Positions 17,440 through 26,930 are shown, counted from the stretch's first letter. The stretch: DNA of 64,000 nt from Variovorax sp. (GCA_017744285.1 JAGIBP010000004.1:62001-126000), one strand, 5' to 3'. The notes: generated by a model not told the origin, from the letters alone. Numbers and translations are program-made.

Positions 17440-18594
17440 ATGCCCAACTTCCGATTCGAGACCCCCCGACGCATCGTGTGCGAGCGCGGCGCCGCGCTCA
17501 AGATCGCACCGATGGTGCAAGGCGCCGGCAGTCGACACGCGTTCCTCGTGACGGATGCCGGACTGGTCCGCGCCGGCGTGGTCGACGCCCCTGTCGCCGC
17601 GCTGCGCGCCGCCGGATTGCAGGTGACGCTGTTCGACCAGGTTGAAGCCGATCCGCCCGAGCACGTCGTGCTCGGTGCGGCCGAGGCGGCCCGAGCCGCC
17701 GGTGCCGACTGCGTCATCGGCCTGGGCGGGGGCAGCTCGCTGGACACCGCCAAGCTGGTCGCGCTGCTGGCCTCCCATCCGCAGGCCCTGGCCGACATCT
17801 ACGGTCCGCAGCGTGCCCTCGGGCCCCGGCTGCCGCTCATCCAGGTGCCGACCACCGCCGGCACGGGTTCCGAAGCCACGCCCACCTCCGTCGTCTCGAC
17901 GCCCGATCACCAGAAGCGGGGCGTGATCAGCTCACTGCTGTTTCCTGATGTCGCGGTGCTGGATGCCACGCTGACGGTCGCGCTTCCGCCGGCGGCCACC
18001 GCGATGACCGGGATCGACGCGATGGTTCACGCCATCGAGGCCTACACCACCCGTCATCTGAAGAATCCGATCTCGGACGCGCTGGCGGTGCGGGCGCTCC
18101 AGCTGCTGCACGGCCATCTGGGGCGCGCGGTCCGAAGCGGCGGCGACATCGAGGCCCGCGAAGCGATGCTGCTGGGATCCACGCTGGCCGGCATGGCCTT
18201 CGCCAATGCGCCCGTGGCCGCGATCCACGCGCTGGCCCATCCACTGGGCAGCCATTTCCATGTCCCGCACGGCCTGGCCAATGCACTGGTCATGGTGCCG
18301 GTGATGCGCTTCAACCTGCCGATGGCCGCGCCGCTCTATGCCGAACTCGGGCGCGCGCTGGACCCGGCGCTGCGCGATGCGCGCGACGACGATGCCGCCG
18401 CGCGCTTCATCGACAGCATGTCCGGCCATGTGGCCGGCGCGCCCCTGCCGCAACGCCTGCGGGACGTCGGCGTGGTGCCGGGCGATCTCCCGGCCCTGGC
18501 CCAGGCGGCCATGACCGTGCAGCGCCTGCTCGCCAACAACCCACGCGACCTGCATGAAGCCGATGCGCTGTCCCTTTACACGCAGGCGCACTGA
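17440..18594 (+). CDS. Iron-containing alcohol dehydrogenase (group III) / maleylacetate reductase-like
   Basis: A 384-residue NAD(P)-dependent dehydrogenase. The dinucleotide motif GLGGGSSLDTAK is at ~residues 94-105, followed by PTTAGTGSEATPT. The metal ligands are visible as the Asp/His of DAMVHAIEAY and the later histidines of HALAHPLGSHFHVPHGLANA. This family includes ethanol and 1,3-propanediol dehydrogenases and maleylacetate reductases. With an aldehyde dehydrogenase 17 bp downstream, alcohol oxidation seems likelier than maleylacetate reduction. Confidence 0.88.
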   Translation: MPNFRFETPRRIVCERGAALKIAPMVQGAGSRHAFLVTDAGLVRAGVVDAPVAALRAAGLQVTLFDQVEADPPEHVVLGAAEAARAAGADCVIGLGGGSSLDTAKLVALLASHPQALADIYGPQRALGPRLPLIQVPTTAGTGSEATPTSVVSTPDHQKRGVISSLLFPDVAVLDATLTVALPPAATAMTGIDAMVHAIEAYTTRHLKNPISDALAVRALQLLHGHLGRAVRSGGDIEAREAMLLGSTLAGMAFANAPVAAIHALAHPLGSHFHVPHGLANALVMVPVMRFNLPMAAPLYAELGRALDPALRDARDDDAAARFIDSMSGHVAGAPLPQRLRDVGVVPGDLPALAQAAMTVQRLLANNPRDLHEADALSLYTQAH

Positions 18595-18611
18595 CGCCGA
18601 AGGAAGAATCA

Positions 18612-20081
18612 ATGACAGAGAAGATCAAGAGCCTCATCGGCGGCGAGTGGCGCGACGCATCCGGCCCGGAGTACGCGACCCACTATCCGGCGGACGGCAG
18701 CACTGTCGCGCGCCTGCATGCGGCCACGGCCGAAGATGTCGACCAGGCCGTGCGGGCGGCCGAACGCGCGCGCCAGCAACCTGGCTGGGCCAGGCTCAGG
18801 CCGCACGAGCGCGCCGGGATGCTGAACCGCATCGCGGCAGGCATTCGCGCGCGAGGCGAGGAACTCGCGCAACTGCAGCGCCTGGACAACGGCAAGCCGA
18901 TCAACGAGACGCGGGCGCTGGTGAGCAGCGCGGCCGGCACCTTCCAGTACTTCGCGGCCGCGGCCGAGACGATGGAAGACGCCATCACGCCAGCGCGCGG
19001 CGACTACCTGAGCATGAGCGTGCATGCGCCGCTGGGCGTCGTGGGCGCGATCACGCCGTGGAACTCGCCGATCGCCAGTGAAGCACAGAAACTCGCGCCG
19101 GCGCTGGCGGCGGGTTGCGCGGTGGTGTTCAAGCCGGCGGAGATCACGCCGCGCATGGCCATCGAACTTGCCAGAATCGCGCAGGAGGCCGGCGTGCCCG
19201 ACGGCATCCTCAGCGTGCTGCCCGGCAAGGGCTCCATCGTGGGTGACGCGCTGGTGCGGCATCCGCTCGTCAAGCGCATCGCCTTCACCGGCGGCACCAG
19301 CGTGGGATTGGGGCTCGCGAAGATCGCTGCCGAGAAGCTCATGCCCGTGTCGCTCGAACTCGGCGGAAAGTCTCCCACCATCGTGTGTGCGGACGCCGAC
19401 CTCGACCACGCGGTGGCGGGTGTGCTCTATGGCATCTTCAGCTCGTCAGGCGAGTCGTGCATCGCCGGTTCGCGCGCGTTCGTACACGCCAGCGTGTACG
19501 AGGAATTCAAGTCCCGCCTGATCGCGGGCGCCAAGGCGCTGCGCGTGGGTGACCCCTGCAGCGAACAAACGCAGATGGGCCCGCTGGTGTCGATCAGTCA
19601 CCGCGAGTCGGTCGAGCGCTACGTGCAGATGGGCGTCGAGGAAGGCGGCAAGGTGCTGCTCGGAGGCCAGCGCCCTCAAGGCGATGTGTATGCGAAGGGC
19701 AGCTACTACCTGCCCACCATTCTCGAGGGCCTGCCCAACACGGCACGCATGTGCCAGGAGGAGATCTTCGGGCCGGTGGTCGCGCTGCTGCCGTGGACGG
19801 ACGAAGCCGACCTGCTGGCCCAGTGCAACGACAGCGTCTACGGCCTGGCCTCCGGCATCTGGACCCGCGACTATCGGGCTGCATGGCGAATCGGCAGTGC
19901 GTTGGACACCGGCACCGTATGGATCAACACCTACAAGATGTTCTCCATCAGCACGCCATTCGGCGGCACGAAGTTGAGCGGCATCGGTCGCGAGAAGGGG
20001 CGCCTGGGCATCCTCGAATACACCGGCCAGAAGAGCTTCTATTGGGGCCTCAACGAGTCGCCGCTACCGTGGAGTCTCTGA
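18612..20081 (+). CDS. NAD(P)-dependent aldehyde dehydrogenase
   Basis: A 489-residue member of the ALDH superfamily. The N-terminal segment GVVGAITPWNSP, the cofactor loop FTGGTSVG, the general base in LELGGKSP (E249) and the nucleophile in SSGESCIAGSR (C283) are all intact. It likely oxidises the aldehyde made by the preceding alcohol dehydrogenase. Its 3' end overlaps the convergent hemerythrin gene by 18 bp. Confidence 0.93.
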   Translation: MTEKIKSLIGGEWRDASGPEYATHYPADGSTVARLHAATAEDVDQAVRAAERARQQPGWARLRPHERAGMLNRIAAGIRARGEELAQLQRLDNGKPINETRALVSSAAGTFQYFAAAAETMEDAITPARGDYLSMSVHAPLGVVGAITPWNSPIASEAQKLAPALAAGCAVVFKPAEITPRMAIELARIAQEAGVPDGILSVLPGKGSIVGDALVRHPLVKRIAFTGGTSVGLGLAKIAAEKLMPVSLELGGKSPTIVCADADLDHAVAGVLYGIFSSSGESCIAGSRAFVHASVYEEFKSRLIAGAKALRVGDPCSEQTQMGPLVSISHRESVERYVQMGVEEGGKVLLGGQRPQGDVYAKGSYYLPTILEGLPNTARMCQEEIFGPVVALLPWTDEADLLAQCNDSVYGLASGIWTRDYRAAWRIGSALDTGTVWINTYKMFSISTPFGGTKLSGIGREKGRLGILEYTGQKSFYWGLNESPLPWSL

Positions 20082-20519
20082 TGGCATTCCCACGGACGGG
20101 GACGCCTTCGGCTTGCGGTGCAGGACCACCGGCTTGCCGCCGAAGCGCCGCTTGGACATCCAGGCCGCGAGCGCCGAATCGAGATGGTCGGCGTGCGAGG
20201 GAAACCACTTCGCCAGTTCCTGCACGAAGGAGCGGCCCACGCCAGGTTGCCCGCCGGCCACCAGGGGCAGCACTTCGTCGGCCGAACGCAGGACCGCCGC
20301 GTGCTCGTCGATGTGGCACTGCCCCGGCGGGAAGTCGGTATCGCGCATCCACGCGTCCTCGGCCGCGAAGTGGGCCCGCAAATGGGCGGTCAGCGCCTCC
20401 AGGCGGGCGATCAGCTCGTGGTCGGCGCAATCGAGCGTGCGGGCCAATAGCGTTTCGAATTCCGCGTGGATCTCGTCCATCGGATCGAAGCCGAGGACGA
20501 TGTCGCCTTGTCGTTGCAT
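20064..20519 (-). CDS. Bacteriohemerythrin-like protein
   Basis: A 151-residue four-helix oxygen-binding protein. Its di-iron ligands can be followed along the sequence: MDEIHAEF, LRAHFAAEDAWM, CHIDEHAAVL and FPSHADHLDSAL, matching the H...HxxxE...HxxxH...HxxxxD pattern of hemerythrins. There are ~25 extra basic residues at the C-terminus. It lies downstream of the cytochrome c/GMC dehydrogenase genes on the same strand, so it may share their transcript and handle oxygen or redox sensing. Confidence 0.88.
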   Translation of the reverse strand: MQRQGDIVLGFDPMDEIHAEFETLLARTLDCADHELIARLEALTAHLRAHFAAEDAWMRDTDFPPGQCHIDEHAAVLRSADEVLPLVAGGQPGVGRSFVQELAKWFPSHADHLDSALAAWMSKRRFGGKPVVLHRKPKASPSVGMPSETPR

Positions 20520-20594
20520 GTCGGTCTCTTTCTTGAAAATTCCAGCGTGTCACCCGGCATCGTATCGATGCCGCAGTCCTGCCCGCAACATCGA

Positions 20595-21913
20595 TCAGCG
20601 CACGGGCGCTTTGGCCGCGCCGAACTCCTTGCGGACCCGCGCCACGTCGGCGGCTGCGACGGCCGGGGCCTTGTTGCCCCAGCTGCGGCGCACGAAGGTG
20701 GCCACCTCGGCGACTTCCTGGTCGTTCAGGCGCCAATCGAAGCCCGGCATGGCGAACTGCGTGGGGGCCGTGGCGGTGCCCGGCATCGTTGCGCCCTTGA
20801 GGATGATGTGGATCACCGATCGCGGATCGTCCGAATTGGCGACCGGGTTCAGGGCCAGCCGCGGGAAGGTTTCGGCGTAGCCCTTGCCGCTGCTGCCGTG
20901 GCAGGCGGCGCAGTTGTCGAGGAAGACCATGGCACTGCTGCTCTTGTCGCTGCCGGCGCGCAGCGCCCGGGAGGCGGTCTCGTCGTAGACGAGCGGGCCG
21001 GAGGCCCCGGCATCCCGGGGGGCCAGGCTCTTGAGGTAGGCCGCGACGGCGTGGAGGTCCTCGTCGTTCAGGTGCTGCGTGCTCTTCTGCACGACATCCG
21101 CCATGCCGCCGAACGCGCCCGAATGGGTCGTGCGGCCGGTTTTCAGGAATGCCACGAGCTCGCCCTGACTCCACGCGCCCAGCCCGTCGACGGCATCGCC
21201 GCGCAGGTTCTTGGCCAGCCAGCCGTCGACCGGCGCGCCGGAGAGGAAGGCCAGCCCGTCGGTGTCGTTCAACGCCTTCTCCTGCAAGGTCCAGCCGCGC
21301 GGCGTGTGGCAGGCGCCGCAGTGGCCCGGCCCCTCGACCAGGTACTGGCCGCGCAGCAGCTGGGCCTGTCCTTCGCCGCCGGCGGGCGCTTCTTCCTGCG
21401 GGCTGGGCGTCGGCGCGAACATCCAGCGCCAGACGGCCAGCGGCCAGCGCATCGACATCGGCCAGCGGATGTCCGTCGCCTTGTTGCCCTGGGGGACAGG
21501 CGCGATGCCGCCGTTCATGAAGAAGACATAGAGCGCCTTGACGTCGCCGGAGCTCATCCGCGCGAACGACGGATAGGGCATGGCCGGGTACAGCGTGTGC
21601 CCGCTCTCTTGGCGATGCCCCGGCGCACGGCGCGGTCGAAGTCTTCGAGGGAGTAGCCGCCGATGCCGAGCGCCTTGTCGGGCGTGATGTTGGTCGAGTA
21701 GATCGTGCCCAGCGGCGAGGCCATGGGCAGTCCTCCGGCGAAGGGCTGGCCGCCCTTGGCGGTGTGGCAGGCCGCGCAGTCCGCCGCGCGGGCCAGGTAT
21801 TCGCCCCGTGCGACCAGCTGCGCGTCCACGCCCTCGGCGGCCCAGCCCGACGCGGAAAAGAAGGACAGGGCCATCAGGACGGCCGTGGCGAATGCATGTC
21901 GGAAGGTCTTCAT
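20595..21913 (-). pseudogene. Three-haem cytochrome c (dehydrogenase electron-transfer subunit), frameshifted
   Basis: The gene is split into two ORFs, 21913-21554 and 21581-20595. The first encodes a signal peptide (ending SGWAAEG) and the first haem site CAACH. The second encodes two more haem sites, CGACH and CAACH. Joined, they make a ~438-residue triple-haem cytochrome like the membrane-bound subunit of gluconate or alcohol dehydrogenases. The break lies at the GA repeat (CTCTCT on the plus strand, 21604-21609). Removing two bases restores the expected reading GIAKSGHTLYPAMPYPSF. It could be a real inactivating slip or a sequencing error. The flavoprotein partners upstream are intact. 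Confidence 0.85.
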
Positions 21914-21926
21914 CTCGTGGCCTCCT

Positions 21927-23702
21927 TCAAGCCTGGACCAGCGGGCCCGGGTTCTTCAGGTACTGCTCGCGGATCGCCTTCGCGGCCCAGTAGGCGAGCG
22001 CGCCGACCAGGCCGGTCGGGTTGTAGCCCATGTTCTGCGGGAAGGCGCTGGCGCCGAGCACGAAGACGTTGGGCACATCCCAGCTTTGCAGGTAGCGGTT
22101 GATGGCGCTGTCGGCCGGCGTGCGGCCCATGATCGCGCCGCCGGTGTTGTGCGTGGTCTGGTAGGGGCGCGTGTCGTAGCGGGCGCCCTTCTTCGCGACG
22201 TTGAGGACGTACTTCTCGGGCTTCATGGCCTTGGCCGTGTCCTCCATGCGCTGGCCGATGTAGTTGATCATCTCGATCTCGTTGTCCTTCCAGTCGAAGG
22301 TGATGCGCATCAGCGGCTGGCCGTAGGCGTCCTTGTAGGTCGGGTCGAGCGAGATGTAGGTGTCGCGGTAGGACATCACCGAGCCCGAGAAGCCGATGTT
22401 GATGCTGCGCTGGTAGGCGTCCTGCATGCCCGCCTTCCAGCCCGTGCCCCAGGCCGGCGAACCGGGCGTGGGGCTGGCCTGCCGGATGGGGCGTCCGCCG
22501 GTGCGCGAGTGGCTCACCTTGGCGCCGCCCACGAAGCCCAGCGGCCCGTGGTCGAACTGGTCGCCGTTCAGGTCGTCCAGGGTGACGCCGTAGGCGCCGG
22601 CGCCGACGAAGGGGTTGAACTGCGTGCCCTTGGGCATCAGCAGGTTGATGCCGCCGTTGCGCTGGTAGGCGTAGTTGCGGCCGACCTGGCCCTTGCCGGT
22701 GACCGGGTCGTAGGCTTCGCCGATGCCCGACAGCAGCATCAGCCGCACGTTGTGCATCTGGTAGGCGGTGAGGATCACCAGGTCGGCGGGCTGCTCGACT
22801 TCCTGGCCCTGCGCGTCGATGTAGGTCACGCCGGTGGCGCGCTTGCCTTCGCCATCCAGGTTGACCTTGATGACGTAGGCCTGCGTGCGCAACTCGAAAT
22901 TGCGCTTCTTCATCAGCACCGGCAGGATGGTCGTCTGCGGCGATGCCTTGGAATACATGTAGCAGCCGTAGTGCTCGCAGAAGCCGCAGAAGTTGCAGGG
23001 CCCGAGCCGCACGCCGTAGGGATTGGTGTAGGGCTCGGACGCGTTCGATGCCGGGATGGGGAATGGATGGAAACCCGTCTCCAGCGCAGCCTTGCGGAAC
23101 AGCTCGCCGCCGTAGGTGTCGGGCAGCGGCGGTGTCGGGTACTCCTTGCTGCGCGGGCCTTCGAACGGGTTGCCGCCCTCGATGAGCTTGCCGTCGAGGT
23201 TGCCGGCCTTGCCCGAGGTGCCGCAGACTTCCTCGAAGCGGTTGTAGTGCGGCTCCAGCTCCGCGTAGGTGACGCCGAAGTCCTGGATCGTCATGTCCCG
23301 CGGAATGAACTTCTTGCCGTAGCGCGTTTCGTAGCGCGTGCGCAGCTCGAGTTCCTCGGGCAGGTTGCGGTGCGTCATGCCGTTCCAGTGGAAGCCCGCG
23401 CCGCCCACGCCATTGCCGAGCAGGAACGAACCGTGCTGCCGATAGGGCAGCGCGACGTCGTTGATGCCGTGGCGGATCGTCACGGTCTCTTTCGAAAGAT
23501 CCTGGAAGAGCTTGCCTCGCACCGAGTACGTCAGCTCGTCGAGCACCTTCGGGTAGGCGGCATCGGTGGCCGTGTCCTGCATCGCGCCGCGTTCGAGCGC
23601 CAGGATGCTCAGGCCCGAATCGCTCAGTTCCTGCGCCAGGATGGCGCCCGTCCAGCCGAACCCGACCAGCACCACATCGACCTTGTTCTTCTTGATGGTC
23701 AT
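21927..23702 (-). CDS. GMC-family FAD dehydrogenase, gluconate 2-dehydrogenase large-subunit type
   Basis: A 591-residue flavoprotein catalytic subunit. It has the N-terminal FAD-binding motif (VVLVGFGWTGAILAQEL), the GMC segment GNGVGGAGFHWNG, and the C-terminal NTGGAIMG and MGYNPTGLVGALAYWAA motifs. The Cys-rich stretch GPCNFCGFCEHYGC (~residue 230) is shared with gluconate/glucose dehydrogenases that carry an iron-sulfur cluster. It oxidises a sugar or sugar acid and passes electrons to the adjacent cytochrome c. ATG 23702 follows the gamma-subunit gene by a few bases; the track start at 24254 is inside that gene. Confidence 0.92.
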   Translation of the reverse strand: MTIKKNKVDVVLVGFGWTGAILAQELSDSGLSILALERGAMQDTATDAAYPKVLDELTYSVRGKLFQDLSKETVTIRHGINDVALPYRQHGSFLLGNGVGGAGFHWNGMTHRNLPEELELRTRYETRYGKKFIPRDMTIQDFGVTYAELEPHYNRFEEVCGTSGKAGNLDGKLIEGGNPFEGPRSKEYPTPPLPDTYGGELFRKAALETGFHPFPIPASNASEPYTNPYGVRLGPCNFCGFCEHYGCYMYSKASPQTTILPVLMKKRNFELRTQAYVIKVNLDGEGKRATGVTYIDAQGQEVEQPADLVILTAYQMHNVRLMLLSGIGEAYDPVTGKGQVGRNYAYQRNGGINLLMPKGTQFNPFVGAGAYGVTLDDLNGDQFDHGPLGFVGGAKVSHSRTGGRPIRQASPTPGSPAWGTGWKAGMQDAYQRSINIGFSGSVMSYRDTYISLDPTYKDAYGQPLMRITFDWKDNEIEMINYIGQRMEDTAKAMKPEKYVLNVAKKGARYDTRPYQTTHNTGGAIMGRTPADSAINRYLQSWDVPNVFVLGASAFPQNMGYNPTGLVGALAYWAAKAIREQYLKNPGPLVQA

Positions 23703-23707
23703 GGTGT

Positions 23708-24430
23708 TCAGCCCCTTTCGCCCGAGATCGACACGGGGCCGTAGGGGTACTTGGTGTTGTGCTGGCCGACCCAGTCCGCGAAGTCGCCGCGCGCACCGGG
23801 GAACCCGATCAGTTTCCAGCCCACCATGCGCTTGTTGCCGCCGTGGATGGGGTCGCAGAGGAAGCCCTCCTTGGCGTTGGTCAGCAGCGTGTCGAAGAAG
23901 GTGCGCGCCGGCACATCGTCGAGGGCGATCCTGCCGGCCTGCAGGTCTTTGAGGATCTGCTCCTGAAGGGCCTTGTCGAGCTCGGCGAAGACCTTGCCGT
24001 GCGTCTTTGCACACCATTGGTCGCAGGCCTTGATGCCGACGCGGTACAGGTCGCGCGGCGCCATGCTGAGCTGGTAGCCCATCTCGGGCATCGCGTCGGG
24101 CCGGAACGGACCCTGCATGTACCAGAGCTTGCCCTGGCCGTAAGGCAGTTGCATCTGCCGGTCGATGAATTCGGGCACCCCGGCGGCGATGGCGCCCGGC
24201 CCGTATGGGTCTTCGGGGATCAGGTGATTCACCGCGGCATGGATGAAGGCCCATTCGGCCTTGGAGAAGAAGGCGGGCTCGTAGGCCTTTCCGGCGACGG
24301 CACCCGCCGCGGCATCATCGGCCTGGGCGAGCGTCTTGCCGACGCTCGCGGCGAGCGCCGCGGCCGGCACGATCGTGATGGCCTGTCGAAAAAAGCGCCT
24401 GCGCGGCGCGATGTCTTCCGGATTCGGCAT
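23708..24430 (-). CDS. Gluconate 2-dehydrogenase gamma (small) subunit family protein
   Basis: A 240-residue exported subunit. A twin-arginine-like signal (APRRRFFRQA, then hydrophobic to GKTLAQA) would carry the folded FAD subunit with it to the periplasm, as known for these dehydrogenases. The family's conserved blocks NHLIPEDPYGPGA and FLCDPIHGGNKRMVGWKLIGFPG are intact. It is the first gene of a small/large/cytochrome operon. Confidence 0.92.
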   Translation of the reverse strand: MPNPEDIAPRRRFFRQAITIVPAAALAASVGKTLAQADDAAAGAVAGKAYEPAFFSKAEWAFIHAAVNHLIPEDPYGPGAIAAGVPEFIDRQMQLPYGQGKLWYMQGPFRPDAMPEMGYQLSMAPRDLYRVGIKACDQWCAKTHGKVFAELDKALQEQILKDLQAGRIALDDVPARTFFDTLLTNAKEGFLCDPIHGGNKRMVGWKLIGFPGARGDFADWVGQHNTKYPYGPVSISGERG

Positions 24431-24688
24431 GAGTAGTCTCCTCTCCTGATGGCGGGTTTTGGCGGGGGTCGGTCACCGGCCCCTCGATCAATGATGAGCA
24501 GGCCTGCGCAGCCGAATCCAGCGTGCTCTGTTGACCTGGCGCAAGCGCGCGCCGAATTTCCTGCCGGGTGAGCTGGACCCGTCACCGATCCGTAGTAGGA
24601 AAGTGGTGCGCGTGGGGACGGGGCTGGCGGCTATGCGAACATCGGCGTTCCTGCCGACGATTCCGCCCGGCGCACCGCATTCCATCCC
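24431..24688. other. Intergenic divergent promoter region, no recognised element
   Basis: The 258 bp between the divergent dehydrogenase operon and a membrane protein gene hold promoters in both directions by position. I see no convincing repeat, RNA gene or small ORF in it. Confidence 0.5.
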
Positions 24689-25453
24689 ATGACCGACGAG
24701 AGCAGCCAGCAAGCTGGCCAGAAGTTCATCAGCGACCATTGGCTGCACCTGAGTTCGCGCACGCGGCTGACGCTGCGCAAGGCCGGCTTCTATGGCGAGA
24801 AGGGCGCCAGGAACCCGGAGTCCGAACGGGGCTTCGGCCCCTACGAGCGGATTCGCGAACTGGAGGCCGCGCTCGGCCGGCTCTCGAATCATGTCGAGGG
24901 GGCGGGAGCGGCCCTGTCGGTGGATGAGGTGGCGCTCGCCTGCCGCGAGATCCTGTACGTGCCCGAATGGCGTGATCCGGAGTTCATCCGCCTCGCCTTC
25001 CGCGCGATGGCGTCGCAGCTGCGCGATGCGGCGGCGCCGCCGATCGCGCCCATCGAGGCGAGGCGCGATGCGGCACGGTGGCGCGCTCGCGCGGCCACCG
25101 CGTTGGCCGTGGCCGCACTGCCGCTGGCGATGGCCTGGGCGCTCGTCGGCGGCTGGCGCGGCCAGTTGGTCGAAGCCTCTGCGGGGCTCTATGCCGCGGC
25201 CGTGGTCGGGGCCGCGCTGGCGTGGGTGGTACGCCGGCAGTCGGGCACGCTGCGGTCGCTCGATCTCGAACAGCAGCGCCTGCAGGCATGGGAGCGCCAT
25301 GCATTGATGGACGACGTGCCGGTCATCGGCGCGGGCCACCGGTTTCGCCTGGAGCAGCTCGCCTCGTGCGGCGTGGTCGTGCCGCCGATCGCTTTCGACC
25401 TGGTCGCGGCGCTCGAAGTGGAAACCGGGCGCCAGCTGGAGTCCATCGGCTAG
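24689..25453 (+). CDS. Conserved-looking membrane protein, function unknown (254 aa)
   Basis: I do not recognise a named family. Residues 1-125 are soluble and partly helical (FGPYERIRELEAALGRL could be a short coiled coil). Residues ~133-175 contain two hydrophobic segments (ATALAVAALPLAMAWALVGG and AGLYAAAVVGAALAWVV), giving a hairpin in the membrane. The C-terminal ~80 residues are soluble. It ends 18 bp before cysC on the same strand, so the two may be co-transcribed and share a role with the glycan cluster. Confidence 0.65.
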   Translation: MTDESSQQAGQKFISDHWLHLSSRTRLTLRKAGFYGEKGARNPESERGFGPYERIRELEAALGRLSNHVEGAGAALSVDEVALACREILYVPEWRDPEFIRLAFRAMASQLRDAAAPPIAPIEARRDAARWRARAATALAVAALPLAMAWALVGGWRGQLVEASAGLYAAAVVGAALAWVVRRQSGTLRSLDLEQQRLQAWERHALMDDVPVIGAGHRFRLEQLASCGVVVPPIAFDLVAALEVETGRQLESIG

Positions 25454-25471
25454 CCTGCCTTCGTTTTCCGA

Positions 25472-26038
25472 ATGACCCTCACTTCTGCCGACAACCCGCA
25501 GCCCCTGGTCGTGTGGCTGACGGGACTCTCCGGAGCGGGAAAGTCGACGCTCGCCCTGGCACTGAAAGACAGGCTCGCGCGGTCCGGCGCGCCGCCGGTC
25601 GTCCTGGACGGCGACAGGATCCGCGCCGGCCTGTGCAGCGACCTGGGTTTCGGACCCGAGGATCGCCGGGAGAACGTTCGCCGCGTGGCGGAGGTCGCCC
25701 GGCTCTTCGTGGAGGAAGGCCGGATCGCGATCGTGGCGCTCATCTCGCCCCTGCAGGAAGACCGCCGCCTGGCACGACGCATCATCGGCGCGCCGCGCTT
25801 CGTCGAAGCCTATTGCGACTGCGCGCTGGAGGTCTGCGAGGCGCGCGACCCCAAGGGTCTGTATCGGCGGGCGCGCAGCGGCGAGATCGACCAGTTCACC
25901 GGCATCTCGTCCCCCTACGAACCGCCGCTGGCACCCGATCTCGCCTTGGACACGGCCAGCAGCAGCATTGCGCAGTGCGCGGATACGCTGATGCGCTTTC
26001 TGCGCAACCGCTGCGCTACCACCACGGTGGAACGGTGA
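25472..26038 (+). CDS. cysC: Adenylylsulfate (APS) kinase
   Basis: A 188-residue kinase that phosphorylates adenosine-5'-phosphosulfate to PAPS, the sulfate donor. The P-loop GLSGAGKST is at ~residues 17-25. The family blocks DGDRIRAGLCSDLGFGPEDRRENVRR and SPYEPPLAPDLALDT follow. No cysD/cysN or assimilatory genes are adjacent. Instead it converges on the glycan cluster containing a PAPS-type sulfotransferase domain, so it probably supplies PAPS for sulfation there. Its 3' end overlaps the convergent prenyltransferase gene by 23 bp. Confidence 0.92.
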   Translation: MTLTSADNPQPLVVWLTGLSGAGKSTLALALKDRLARSGAPPVVLDGDRIRAGLCSDLGFGPEDRRENVRRVAEVARLFVEEGRIAIVALISPLQEDRRLARRIIGAPRFVEAYCDCALEVCEARDPKGLYRRARSGEIDQFTGISSPYEPPLAPDLALDTASSSIAQCADTLMRFLRNRCATTTVER

Positions 26039-26930
26039 CGAGCATGGCGAGACCGATCACCGCATGGATGCGCCGGTAGCAGGCCTGCAGTCGGGCCAGG
26101 GCGCCGAAGTCGAGCCCGCCGCGCAGCGCCCGCAGCGTCGCGCGCAGGTGCAGCGGATAGAGCAGGACCGCCGAGCCCAGCACCGCGGGCACGATGCCCG
26201 ATAGGGCGAGCGCGGCGAGGAGCGCGTAGGCCAGCGTGAACAGCCCGAGGCTGGCCAGCACCGTGCGCCGCCGCCCGAACGCCACCGCATTGGTGCGAAT
26301 GCCGTTGAGCAGATCGCCGTCGTGGTCGCGCGCCTCGTGCGTGAGGTGACCGGCGGCGAAGACGATGCCGAAATAGCAGGCCATGGCCAGCCCCGGCGCC
26401 GACACCGGTGCGAAGGCGGAGTGGCCGAGCAGGAAGTGCAGCGTCCCGCCGGCGAGGTGCAGGATGGAGCTGAAGACCGGTGTTCCCTTCCCCTGCACCC
26501 CCGGCGCTGAATAGAGGGCGCTGAGCCCGGCGATGGCGGCGGCGATCACGAACGGCGTGGGGCCCACCATGCCGAAGACGAGCAGGGCCAGGGTCAGCAG
26601 CGCGAGGGCGAGGCCGCCCATCTCGGCGCGGCCGATGCCTTTTGCGATGAAGGTTCGCTCGCGGCGGTTCGGGTCGCGCAGGTCGCCGGCGATGCCGGCC
26701 CAGTCGTTGAATACGAAGACGTGCGCCACCAGGCACAGGTTGCCGGCGAGCAGGGTGGCCAGGGTCCAGAGCGCGGGTGCGGTGATGTCCTGCATCGCAT
26801 GGCAGGCGCCGAGCAACGGCGCGCCCTGGAGCACGCACACCTCGTCGAGGCGGATGCAGTCCGGCAGCCGGCGCAGCGAAGCGCCGCGGCGGGGAGCCGG
26901 CCTGCGAGCCTGGGCGTCCGCGCGGGTCAT
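26016..26930 (-). CDS. UbiA-family membrane prenyltransferase
   Basis: A 304-residue polytopic membrane enzyme. The first Asp-rich motif is NDWAGIAGDLRD (~residues 75-86) and the second is EARDHDGD (~198-205), the two Mg-diphosphate sites of UbiA enzymes. Family members attach prenyl chains to aromatic rings or, in DPPR synthase, to phosphoribose. ATG 26930 overlaps the upstream gene's stop as ATGA, which indicates coupled translation. Its place at the end of a glycosyltransferase operon suggests it makes or uses a prenyl-linked carrier. The acceptor is unknown. Confidence 0.85.
   Translation of the reverse strand: MTRADAQARRPAPRRGASLRRLPDCIRLDEVCVLQGAPLLGACHAMQDITAPALWTLATLLAGNLCLVAHVFVFNDWAGIAGDLRDPNRRERTFIAKGIGRAEMGGLALALLTLALLVFGMVGPTPFVIAAAIAGLSALYSAPGVQGKGTPVFSSILHLAGGTLHFLLGHSAFAPVSAPGLAMACYFGIVFAAGHLTHEARDHDGDLLNGIRTNAVAFGRRRTVLASLGLFTLAYALLAALALSGIVPAVLGSAVLLYPLHLRATLRALRGGLDFGALARLQACYRRIHAVIGLAMLVTVPPWW

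Noticed and set aside
17440-18594. Assignment as maleylacetate reductase of a chlorocatechol pathway
   Set aside because: No intradiol dioxygenase, cycloisomerase or dienelactone hydrolase is adjacent. The neighbouring aldehyde dehydrogenase fits alcohol oxidation better.
20595-21913. Programmed frameshift in the cytochrome c gene
   Set aside because: No slippery heptamer or clear downstream pseudoknot was seen. A GA-repeat indel or sequencing error is simpler.
24641-24652. Single ATGCGAA near the membrane protein gene as another IclR site
   Set aside because: It is one half-site without a partner and is expected by chance in 64 kb.
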